Below, piece after piece: positions 13,402 to 19,568 of a DNA stretch of 19,568 nucleotides. The stretch's first letter is position 1. Each line of letters starts with the position of its first letter. Where the stretch lies: the NCBI GenBank assembly GCA_045605365.1, contig JAZUPV010000108.1:1-19568 (forward strand), in the 5' to 3' direction. The DNA is from CAKVLS01 sp045605365. GTDB taxonomy: Bacteria > Bacillota > Clostridia > Christensenellales > UBA1242. The notes beneath the pieces were generated by a model. It was not told the origin of the DNA and ran no database searches. It saw only the letters and a list, made by a program, of their open reading frames with translations. Position numbers and translations under genes: made by a program.

Positions 13402-15042
13402 ATGCAATTTTTTTCTTGGACCAATCCGCATATGTATATAACAATGCTACTATCGTTGTTAAACGGTGTAGTGTTGCTTTTTGCTGCGTATAAGTTTTTT
13501 CAAATTATTCAACTATCTGGTTATAAGATAAAAGGCTATTTTGTATGGCTTAAAGATACCAAAGCAAAATATGTTTCTCGTATTGTTACTTTGTCTTTGC
13601 TTAGCCTTGCTTGTGGGCTTGTAACAAATGCACTTTTTAATGTAAAAAATTATACACCAGGGTTATACTTTTCTTATCTTGGTTTGATATTTTATACATA
13701 CTTTAGTGTGATATTTTGCATCAACCTTTATTCAGCACCAAAAAAAGTGCCTTTAAAAAACACTACCCGTATGACAAGGTTAAATATAGCCCTATACATT
13801 GTTGTAGTAGCTATTACATTTATATTGATTGCTGTTATGTCTGAGTTTTTGCCACCATTGTTTCATTTGACAGCTATATACCTTACTCCTATGTTTTTGC
13901 CAATATTAGTACCTTGTGTGCACTTATTGTTGGTACCTTTAGAAAACTTAATCGTAAAAAAATACGTTGTTCAAGCGGCTCACCGTCTAAAAAAATATCC
14001 AGAACTTATCAAAATTGGTATAACAGGCAGCTACGGCAAGACAAGTACAAAGTATATGCTAAACAGTATCTTATCTCAAAAATATAACGTTTGTATGTCA
14101 CCACATAGTTTTAATACTATTACTGGTTTATCAAAAGTTATCAACGACTATCTAAAACCCCAAAACCAAGTTTTAATAACAGAAATGGGCGCAAGAAATG
14201 TCGGCGATATCAAAAAACTTGCTGGCTTTATCAAGCCAAAATATGGCATTATTACAAATATCGGTTCTCAACATTTATTAACTTTTGGTAGTGTAGAGAA
14301 TATCGAAAACACCAAGTATGAACTTATACAAGCTTTGCCACAAGATGGCTATGCAGTGTTTAACGGTGACAATGCTGGTGCAAAAAAACTATATGACAAG
14401 TGTCCAATAAAAAAAGACCTTGTCGGCAATTGTCAAGATAGTAGTGTATCTTATAGTCGTATTAGGGTAGACGAAAAAGGTACACACTTTACTCTAGTTG
14501 TAGGCGAACAAAAAATCAACTGCAACACCAAGCTTATCGGCAAGCATAACGTAGAAAATATCTTGTTATGTGTACGTATAGCCCTAGAATTAGGTCTAAC
14601 TCTTGAACAAATACAACAAGGTATAAAGAACTTAAAACCAGTACCGCATCGTCTAGAGATGTTAAACAATGACAACAATGTCATAGTGCTAGACGACTCA
14701 TACAATGCTAGTGTAGAAGGTTCTGAAGTGGCCCTTGACGTACTAAGCAAATTTGGTAATAAAAAAATAATTGTAACACCAGGTCTTGTAGAACTTGGCA
14801 ACAAAGAAAAAGAAGAAAACTATAACTTTGGTGTTAAGATGACAAAAGTTGCTGACTATATCATTATAGTCAACAGAGTCAATAGAGAAGCTATCTTGCA
14901 AGGTATACAAAGTACAGATTTTAATATGGCGCGTGTATATCAAGCAGAAACTTTAAACGACGCAAAACAACTTTTAAAAGGTATTGTTCAATCAGGCGAC
15001 GCAGTGCTATTTGAAAACGACCTACCAGATAATTATATTTAA
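13402..15042 (+). CDS. Membrane-anchored MurF-like Mur ligase
   Basis: The protein has 546 residues. The first about 185 are hydrophobic, with about five helices (11-33, 61-79, 86-111, 127-150, 157-180). The Mur ligase central domain follows: P-loop GITGSYGKTST (206-216), EMGA (261-264), IGSQHL (His291) and NTKYEL. The C-terminal domain has the PHRLEM...VLDDSYNAS signature typical of MurF. MurF adds D-Ala-D-Ala to UDP-MurNAc-tripeptide. Here the UDP-binding N-terminal domain is absent and membrane helices stand in its place, so the acceptor may be lipid-linked. The start was set at ATG 13402 (AAAGG upstream); an in-frame TTG at 13384 would add six residues. Next to ddl, a D-Ala-D-Ala ligation role is the first guess. 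Confidence 0.85.
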   Translation: MQFFSWTNPHMYITMLLSLLNGVVLLFAAYKFFQIIQLSGYKIKGYFVWLKDTKAKYVSRIVTLSLLSLACGLVTNALFNVKNYTPGLYFSYLGLIFYTYFSVIFCINLYSAPKKVPLKNTTRMTRLNIALYIVVVAITFILIAVMSEFLPPLFHLTAIYLTPMFLPILVPCVHLLLVPLENLIVKKYVVQAAHRLKKYPELIKIGITGSYGKTSTKYMLNSILSQKYNVCMSPHSFNTITGLSKVINDYLKPQNQVLITEMGARNVGDIKKLAGFIKPKYGIITNIGSQHLLTFGSVENIENTKYELIQALPQDGYAVFNGDNAGAKKLYDKCPIKKDLVGNCQDSSVSYSRIRVDEKGTHFTLVVGEQKINCNTKLIGKHNVENILLCVRIALELGLTLEQIQQGIKNLKPVPHRLEMLNNDNNVIVLDDSYNASVEGSEVALDVLSKFGNKKIIVTPGLVELGNKEKEENYNFGVKMTKVADYIIIVNRVNREAILQGIQSTDFNMARVYQAETLNDAKQLLKGIVQSGDAVLFENDLPDNYI

Positions 15043-15050
15043 TGACAATT

Positions 15051-15095
15051 CTCACAAAAAATAAATATACTACTTATATATTATATTTTGTGAGG
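15051..15095 (+). promoter_or_regulatory. Hairpin enclosing the ddl Shine-Dalgarno
   Basis: CTCACAAAA (15051-15059) pairs perfectly with TTTTGTGAG (15086-15094). After one A-A mismatch, eight further pairs with one bulged A close a 7-base loop (15070-15076). The right arm contains GAGG (15092-15095), the RBS lying 5 bases before the ddl ATG at 15101. There is no T-tract after the stem, so it is not a terminator. It fits a structure that limits translation initiation. Confidence 0.6.
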
Positions 15096-15100
15096 TAAAT

Positions 15101-16267
15101 ATGAAAAAGAACATCTTAGTATTGTTTGGTGGTAAAAGTGTAGAACACGACATTTCTGTTATAACCGCTATGCAAACAATCAACAATCTTAACAAAGACA
15201 AATATACCACTTATCCTGTATATATAGACAAGCAGGGTAAGTGGTTTTTTTGTGAAAAGTTTTGTGACATAAAAAGCATCATAAACTTTTCTTACAAAGA
15301 CAAATCTATCAAACAAGCTCTACTTGTTGCCGGTGACAACAATCTATACATAACCAACAAAAACAAGCTTAAAAAACTCGCTACTATTGATTGTGTATTA
15401 TTTGCTACCCACGGGGGTTTGGGCGAAAATGGGGCGATTCAAGGCGTTATAGAAGCATCAAACATCGCTTACACTTCTCCAAAGGTGTTGTCTAGCGCTA
15501 TTTGTATGGACAAATCTATCTCAAAAAGATTGTTTGAAAAAGCCGGTCTTAATGTGTGTGATTGGGTTAGTGTGTATAGCCAAAATATATCTAACAATAT
15601 AAACGAAACTATAAAAGAAATAACTTCAAAATTATCTTATCCTATGGTAGTCAAACCTTGCAACCTTGGTAGTAGTATTGGTATAAGTTATGTCTCTACA
15701 AAAAAACAACTTGTCTCAGCCCTTAAACTTGCTAGTGACTTTGACGATGTTGTACTTGTAGAAAAAGCTGTTGACAATCTCGAAGAAGTTAATGTTTCTG
15801 TTTTTGAACTTGACGGCAAGACCATTCTTTCTCAACCAGAAAAACCAATCACTACAAAAAATTTGCTCGACTTTAACGAGAAGTATCTATCTGGGACTAA
15901 TTCAAAATCAGGTATGGCTAGTATCAAGAGAGAATATCCTGCAAAACTGCCACAACAAGTTTTGTCTACTATAATGGATATGTCAACCGCCGCTTACAAA
16001 ACTTGCAAATGTAGTGGGGTTGTGCGTATAGATTTTTTACTAGATGCTATTTCTAAAAAAGTCTATATCAACGAGATTAATACTATACCTGGGTCACTTA
16101 GTTTTTATCTATGGCAAGACAAATATACCTTTAGTGAACTTTTAGACAATATGATTAATCAAGCAATCATCGACAAAACAACCCAACAAAAAAAGAACGT
16201 GGTATACAATACCAACGTCCTACAAAACTTTGCCATAAACAACAATGGTGCAAAAATGCATAAATAA
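15101..16267 (+). CDS. ddl: D-alanine--D-alanine ligase
   Basis: The 388-residue ATP-grasp enzyme makes D-Ala-D-Ala for peptidoglycan. Landmarks are LFGGKSVEHDISV with Glu15, HGGLGENGAIQG (104-115), the ATP-binding KPCNLGSSIGIS (185-196), VVRIDFLL (Arg309, Asp311), and the metal and substrate segment NEINTIPGSLSF (324-335). The omega-loop region LLDFNEKYLSG keeps the Tyr-containing pattern. Which D-Ala-D-X product forms cannot be fixed by eye. About 25 residues after the usual end (QQKKNVVYNTNV to MHK) are an Asn/Lys-rich extension. It is the last gene of the operon. No terminator is visible between its stop and the end of the convergent HTH gene, 5 bases away. Confidence 0.95.
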   Translation: MKKNILVLFGGKSVEHDISVITAMQTINNLNKDKYTTYPVYIDKQGKWFFCEKFCDIKSIINFSYKDKSIKQALLVAGDNNLYITNKNKLKKLATIDCVLFATHGGLGENGAIQGVIEASNIAYTSPKVLSSAICMDKSISKRLFEKAGLNVCDWVSVYSQNISNNINETIKEITSKLSYPMVVKPCNLGSSIGISYVSTKKQLVSALKLASDFDDVVLVEKAVDNLEEVNVSVFELDGKTILSQPEKPITTKNLLDFNEKYLSGTNSKSGMASIKREYPAKLPQQVLSTIMDMSTAAYKTCKCSGVVRIDFLLDAISKKVYINEINTIPGSLSFYLWQDKYTFSELLDNMINQAIIDKTTQQKKNVVYNTNVLQNFAINNNGAKMHK

Positions 16268-16271
16268 CTTT

Positions 16272-16589
16272 TTAAATGCTCAACTTATTTATAATGCTGT
16301 TGACGATTTCTTTGTTATGACCAAAACTCATAATTGTTATGCTGTTGATGATATATTCTTTTTCTTGTGGGGTAAAGTATGTCGTAGACAGCTTGTAATG
16401 TTTGTCTATACCTATGCCACCATTTTTGCCTACATAAGTTACTGTAGGTACACCAGCTATCTCTAAGTCGTTTAAGTATCGATACACAGTACGTGTACTT
16501 ATCTCAAACTTATTGGCAAGTTCGCTGGCTTTGACTTTATCTTTTTTTAACAGTTCTAACATTATCGACAATAATAGGTATCTTTTCAT
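16272..16589 (-). CDS. Short HTH (YafY/DeoR-type) transcriptional regulator lacking the WYL domain
   Basis: The 105-residue protein matches the N-terminus of YafY-type WYL regulators. A winged HTH comes first (KVKASELANKFEISTRTVYRYLNDL, about 18-42, recognition helix TRTVYRYL). A wing and linker follow (AGVPTVTYVGKNGGIGIDKHYKL), then TPQEKEYIINSI. The ~200-residue WYL sensing domain that normally follows is missing; the stop comes after a short helix (EIVNSIINKLSI), and the ddl gene lies directly beyond. It is either a natural one-domain form or a truncation fixed next to ddl. It has a perfect consensus promoter and an operator-like palindrome over the -35, which suggests autorepression. The divergent GH95-like gene is the other likely target. 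The ATG lies 9 bases after the -10, without an RBS. Confidence 0.8.
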   Translation of the reverse strand: MKRYLLLSIMLELLKKDKVKASELANKFEISTRTVYRYLNDLEIAGVPTVTYVGKNGGIGIDKHYKLSTTYFTPQEKEYIINSITIMSFGHNKEIVNSIINKLSI

Positions 16590-16598
16590 AGTAAAAGT

Positions 16599-16627
16599 AT
16601 TATACTATAGCTTTTTCAAAATGTCAA
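16599..16627 (-). promoter_or_regulatory. Consensus promoter of the HTH regulator
   Basis: On the minus strand, TTGACA (16627-16622), a 17-base spacer and TATAAT (16604-16599) match the sigma-A consensus at every position. The gene's ATG (16589) is 9 bases downstream, so the mRNA would have a leader of only about 0-4 nt. Confidence 0.85.
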
Positions 16628-16641
16628 ACAAATGTTCGACA
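16622..16641. promoter_or_regulatory. Operator-like 20-bp palindrome over the HTH promoter -35
   Basis: The half-sites TGTC-A-AACA and TGTT-C-GACA flank AA; 16 of 20 positions are symmetric. The first half-site contains the TTGACA -35 hexamer of the HTH gene. This is the expected position for an autorepressor site of a dimeric HTH protein. Confidence 0.6.
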
Positions 16642-16742
16642 ACGTTTTATAAAAATCTATCCTGTACAAAAATATCGTAGCTTAATAACAATATAAAAAC
16701 TATTATAAAAAAATATAAAAAATATGTCTTTTTTTAAACAAC

Positions 16743-16764
16743 AATATTTTACATTTAAAATATT
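16743..16764. promoter_or_regulatory. Inverted repeat over the GH95-like gene -35
   Basis: AATATTTT (16743-16750) and AAAATATT (16757-16764) are perfect 8-bp arms around ACATTT and overlap the -35 TTTACA. The site differs in sequence from the palindrome at 16622-16641. In such AT-rich DNA it may be chance. Confidence 0.3.
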
Positions 16765-16776
16765 TAATGTTATACT
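16748..16776 (+). promoter_or_regulatory. Promoter of the GH95-like gene
   Basis: TTTACA (16748-16753), a 17-base spacer and TATACT (16771-16776) with an extended TGT in front form a strong sigma-A promoter. The predicted start near 16783 leaves a leader of about 25 nt with a weak AGTAGG RBS. The remaining 218-base gap to the HTH gene is A/T-rich low-complexity sequence. Confidence 0.75.
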
Positions 16777-16807
16777 TATTGAGTAAAATTATTTAAGTAG
16801 GTATATT

Positions 16808-19198
16808 ATGGCAAAAAACAACAACGTTTTAAAATTTAGACGCCCAGCTAGTTTATGGGGTGCAATGTGGAGAGAAGGCTTGCCAACAGGCAACGGTACA
16901 GTAGGTTGCTCAGTATATGGCGGAGCGGGTTATGACACTATTGTTATCAACCACAACGACCTATGGTGGCAAGGACACACAGGGGTTTTGCCTGATGTAT
17001 CTGATAAGATAAAAACTACCAAAACAGCCCTAAACAACGGTCACTTTGAAGAAGCAGAAAAGACCTTGTCAAAAGCTCTTATGGTAAAATCTTATCGTCC
17101 ACAACTATCTCATCCATTGCCACTATGTGATTTAAAAGTTACTATGCCGGTAGAAAAAATGGTAAAAGACTATAGCCGTAGTGTCAATATGGACAATGGT
17201 GAAGTAACAGTTACCTTTAAGGACAAAAACACTAGATTTGAAAGAACAATGTTTGTTTCTCGTGTTAACGATACTATATGTTATCAAATAACAAAATCTG
17301 GTCCAAAAACTATTGACTGTGACCTAAAGCTTGTTCTTCACGACAAGTTTTATAACCGTGCACCAAGTGGCATAACTCAAGTTAATGATAGTTGTGACTT
17401 TAGAGCAGAAAAAGGCTATATGTACTTTGCTTGTCGTAGTGATTTAGGCACAGACTATGGTGCAGTAGCACGTGTTATGCACGTTGGTGGTTCTATAGTG
17501 TGTGATGACCAAGACGGTATCAAAGTTGTCGGTGCTGACAAAGTTATGGTATTTATCAAGGTCTTTGTCGAAAGTCAAAAAGAAAAAGAATTTGACAACA
17601 TCAAAAAAGAACTTAGCCTTATCAAATTAACTTACGAAAAAATGCTAAAAGAACACGCTCAACAACACTCAAAATTGTTTGGCACAACAGAACTATCTTT
17701 GGGTGGAGCAGATGTAGAATATGTCGATGACCTTGTGTCAAAAACTTTCAACGGCGAACTACCTATATCTTTGATGGAGAAGTTATATTACTTTGGTAGA
17801 TATTTGTTTGTTTGTTCAGTTGACCAAGATGGTGGTCCTTGCAATCCATATGGTTTGTTTAACGGTGACTACAAGGCAGTAGATTCTACACGCAACAACT
17901 ATTTTCAAACACAACGTCTATATAACTTTGCTTTTAACGGTGGTCTTAGCCAAATGGCATTGCCACTACTTATGAGTTTTTATAACAATATGGACGACTA
18001 TAAGAAAAACGCTACACGTCTATATAACTGCAAGGGTATATATGTACCATCTCTACAAGCCCCAGGTTCTGGTTTGTTAGGTTCTGTAGAGCCAGGTGTT
18101 ATACTTAACTTTAACGTAGCAAGTTTTGTTTGTCAGATGTTTTATGAGTATTATCTACATACTGACGATGCAAAATTTATGAAAGATTATGGCGTAGAAT
18201 TTATTCAAGAAACAGCAAACTTCTACGAAGATCTTTTCAAACTAAACAAAACAACAAAATACTTTGAGTCACCTTTGGGTTATTCTGCATATAACACTCC
18301 AAAAAATTATCTTGGCAAAAATCGTGACCCATTATGTATTGCTTCTAACTGTACAGTAGACTTTGTCTGTGCAAAACAAGTATTTTCTATCTTGGTTGAC
18401 GTTGCTAAACTTGGCAATATCGACGACGAAGAAATTGCAAAATGGCAAGATATGATTACAAAAATACCTGACCTTGCCCTTGACGAAGAAGGACTAATCA
18501 AAGAATATAACTCAAGCGCATTTGTTACCAACAACAACGCTCCATATATACCACACTTATTCCCATTCTGTATAGGTAAACTACCTTGTGATAGTACAAG
18601 AGAATTAGAAAAAATCGTCGCTACAACCGCACGTGCTAGATTCAACAATTCTCGCAACTTATTCACATCTGGCAACCTTATCAATATAGCAGTAGCTCTA
18701 GCTACAACAGGTGATAGTTCTACAGCTTATGAAGTATTAGAGATTTTGACTCAAAACTTCATCTCAAACAACCTAGTATTCTACAACACAGATTGGCGTG
18801 GTATGGGCGTAGGTAGAGACGAAAGATGGGCAGCATACTCTATAGACAAAAACACTGCTTTTAGTATGGTAATGCAAAATATGTTCTTAAACTGCAACAA
18901 AAAAGAACTTGCCTTGTTTAAAAACTTGCCACAAGCATTGCGCAAAGGTTACCTAACAGGTCTTACTCTTGCTGGTGGTATAAAAGCAGATCTAGAGTTT
19001 AACCGTATGAAAGGTATGGTAAAACTAAAATTAAAATCTCCAAGAAACGCAAACCTTGTCTTAAACTTGCCAGACAATACAACTAAAGTAAAAGGTGTAT
19101 TACCAACAAGTGTAGATTTAGAAAAAGGTCAAGTACAACTTAACCTTCAAGGCAACAAAGCAACAACTTTGGTTGTTCGTTGGAGTAACAAAGCTTAA
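16808..19198 (+). CDS. Cytoplasmic GH95-like (alpha/alpha)6-barrel protein
   Basis: This 796-residue protein has no signal peptide. Residues about 12-265 match the N-terminal beta-sandwich of GH95 alpha-L-fucosidase/galactosidase proteins (LPTGNGTVGCSVYGG, INHNDLWWQG). About 320-700 is the barrel: LYYFGRYLFVCS, NPYGLFNGDY, NAPYIPHLFPFCIG (the usual H-R-H-x-S-H-L-x-G-L-x-P-G region), and SIDKNTAFSMVMQNMF (the usual I-D-G-N-F-G region). The rest is a short beta domain. By eye, the paired catalytic Asn (TNIN in characterised GH95) falls at YFQT (365-368), and the general-acid Glu of the SPEN region at NTPKN (496-500). Asp680 of IDKN appears kept. So either the mechanism or the substrate differs, or the protein is inactive. 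It is divergent from the HTH gene and ends at a terminator. Confidence 0.75.
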   Translation: MAKNNNVLKFRRPASLWGAMWREGLPTGNGTVGCSVYGGAGYDTIVINHNDLWWQGHTGVLPDVSDKIKTTKTALNNGHFEEAEKTLSKALMVKSYRPQLSHPLPLCDLKVTMPVEKMVKDYSRSVNMDNGEVTVTFKDKNTRFERTMFVSRVNDTICYQITKSGPKTIDCDLKLVLHDKFYNRAPSGITQVNDSCDFRAEKGYMYFACRSDLGTDYGAVARVMHVGGSIVCDDQDGIKVVGADKVMVFIKVFVESQKEKEFDNIKKELSLIKLTYEKMLKEHAQQHSKLFGTTELSLGGADVEYVDDLVSKTFNGELPISLMEKLYYFGRYLFVCSVDQDGGPCNPYGLFNGDYKAVDSTRNNYFQTQRLYNFAFNGGLSQMALPLLMSFYNNMDDYKKNATRLYNCKGIYVPSLQAPGSGLLGSVEPGVILNFNVASFVCQMFYEYYLHTDDAKFMKDYGVEFIQETANFYEDLFKLNKTTKYFESPLGYSAYNTPKNYLGKNRDPLCIASNCTVDFVCAKQVFSILVDVAKLGNIDDEEIAKWQDMITKIPDLALDEEGLIKEYNSSAFVTNNNAPYIPHLFPFCIGKLPCDSTRELEKIVATTARARFNNSRNLFTSGNLINIAVALATTGDSSTAYEVLEILTQNFISNNLVFYNTDWRGMGVGRDERWAAYSIDKNTAFSMVMQNMFLNCNKKELALFKNLPQALRKGYLTGLTLAGGIKADLEFNRMKGMVKLKLKSPRNANLVLNLPDNTTKVKGVLPTSVDLEKGQVQLNLQGNKATTLVVRWSNKA

Positions 19199-19200
19199 TA

Positions 19201-19234
19201 AAAAAAAGAACCTTATTTTTAAGGTTCTTTTTTT
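19201..19234. terminator. Bidirectional rho-independent terminator
   Basis: AGAACCTTA and TAAGGTTCT, with flanking A and T runs, make a stem of up to 15 bp (19201-19215 with 19220-19234) around TTTT. The A-run on one side and T-run on the other let it end both the GH95-like gene and the convergent gene at 19233-19568. Confidence 0.92.
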
Positions 19235-19568
19235 ATTGTTTGATGTTTAGCTTAAATATATATATATCACAAAAGCCATTACTTATAAGGTCAAGGTTGT
19301 TTGCCGAACTTTTGCAAAACAATGTGTTTAACACTTTGTCATAATATACGTTATTTATCTCGCCGCCGTTTATGATGTAGTCGCAAGTTGTGGTTTTTAT
19401 AATAGTGTTGTTTGACAAGGTTGTACCTACAATTATTGTGCTGTCGTTTGATATATATTTAATGTCGGCAAGGTCTAAACTTTCACTAGTTATTTTGTCT
19501 CCGTGATTGCACAAAAATACTTTTTTGACCTTATTGCCACCACTTATATATATGTCATAACCATTGGG
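19233..19568 (-). CDS. Unknown protein, C-terminal 111 residues (5' end outside window)
   Basis: The minus-strand frame is open from the window edge to TAA at 19233-19235. The only start-like codon nearby, a TTG at 19514, is an unlikely beginning because the frame continues upstream through GYDIYISGGNKVKKVF. The sequence alternates short beta strands with turns (STIIVGTTLSNNTIIKTTTCDYIINGG, in pattern) and ends DIYIFKLNIKQ. This suggests an all-beta protein, possibly a repeat or propeller type, though no blade motif is clear. There are four Cys residues and no hydrophobic helix. I do not recognise the family. It converges on the GH95-like gene and shares its terminator. Confidence 0.55.
   Translation of the reverse strand, partial: PNGYDIYISGGNKVKKVFLCNHGDKITSESLDLADIKYISNDSTIIVGTTLSNNTIIKTTTCDYIINGGEINNVYYDKVLNTLFCKSSANNLDLISNGFCDIYIFKLNIKQ

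Noticed and set aside
14451..14804. Minus-strand open frame inside the MurF-like gene
   Set aside because: It lies entirely within conserved Mur ligase coding sequence and shows no protein family features.
15051..15095. Reading the ddl upstream hairpin as a terminator
   Set aside because: No T-tract follows the stem, and the right arm contains the Shine-Dalgarno of ddl, so a translational role fits better.
16245..16466. Plus-strand open frame across the ddl end and the HTH gene
   Set aside because: It is the antisense of the HTH coding region; the HTH frame has clear homology and a promoter.

Overview
The window is AT-rich bacterial chromosome, dense with short operons, strong AAGGAG-type ribosome binding sites and rho-independent terminators. 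Gene content (the C-terminal domain of long-form HPF, Obg followed by YhbY, RsfS, TsaE-TsaB-RimI, an intracellular S8 protease, a WYL-type HTH) points to a low-GC Gram-positive, most likely an uncultivated Clostridia-like member of the Bacillota. That placement is an inference from gene content, not from a marker phylogeny. Of the 23 genes whose stop is visible, 19 end in TAA, 4 in TAG and none in TGA. There is no rRNA, tRNA, CRISPR array, insertion sequence or prophage gene that I can support.

Layout. 1-135: 3' end of hpf and its terminator. 290-1592: an alpha-oxoamine synthase on the minus strand that closely resembles bacterial serine palmitoyltransferase. 1676-4416: a small accessory block with a degenerate ABC-type ATPase, an Asn/Gln-rich protein convergent with it, a 100-residue unknown protein and a cytoplasmic subtilisin-like protease translationally overlapping it. 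4461-5965: a class V cysteine desulfurase divergent from a DUF3343-type small protein, a pairing known from sulfur/selenium handling. 6003-6668: endonuclease III. 6820-8412: obgE and yhbY. 8447-9259: an unrecognised membrane protein with a soluble insert. 9320-9963: rsfS with a long lysine-rich tail. 10153-16267: a probable long operon, PAP2 phosphatase - tsaE - tsaB - rimI - alpha/beta hydrolase - membrane-anchored MurF-like ligase - ddl. It joins undecaprenyl-type lipid phosphate handling, t6A tRNA modification and D-Ala-D-Ala/peptidoglycan chemistry. 16272-19198: a short HTH regulator divergent from a large cytoplasmic GH95-like protein. 19233-19568: 3' part of an unknown gene that runs off the window.

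Most of this is housekeeping: ribosome hibernation and assembly (HPF, Obg, YhbY, RsfS), t6A tRNA (TsaB, TsaE), DNA repair (Nth) and cell wall (PAP2, MurF-like, Ddl). The unusual parts are these: a MurF-like ligase whose UDP-substrate domain is replaced by membrane helices; a hairpin that buries the ddl Shine-Dalgarno; an ABC ATPase that keeps Walker A but has lost nearly every other catalytic motif; a GH95-fold protein with altered catalytic positions; a histone-like tail on RsfS; and a palindromic operator lying on a perfect consensus promoter of an HTH gene that would be nearly leaderless.
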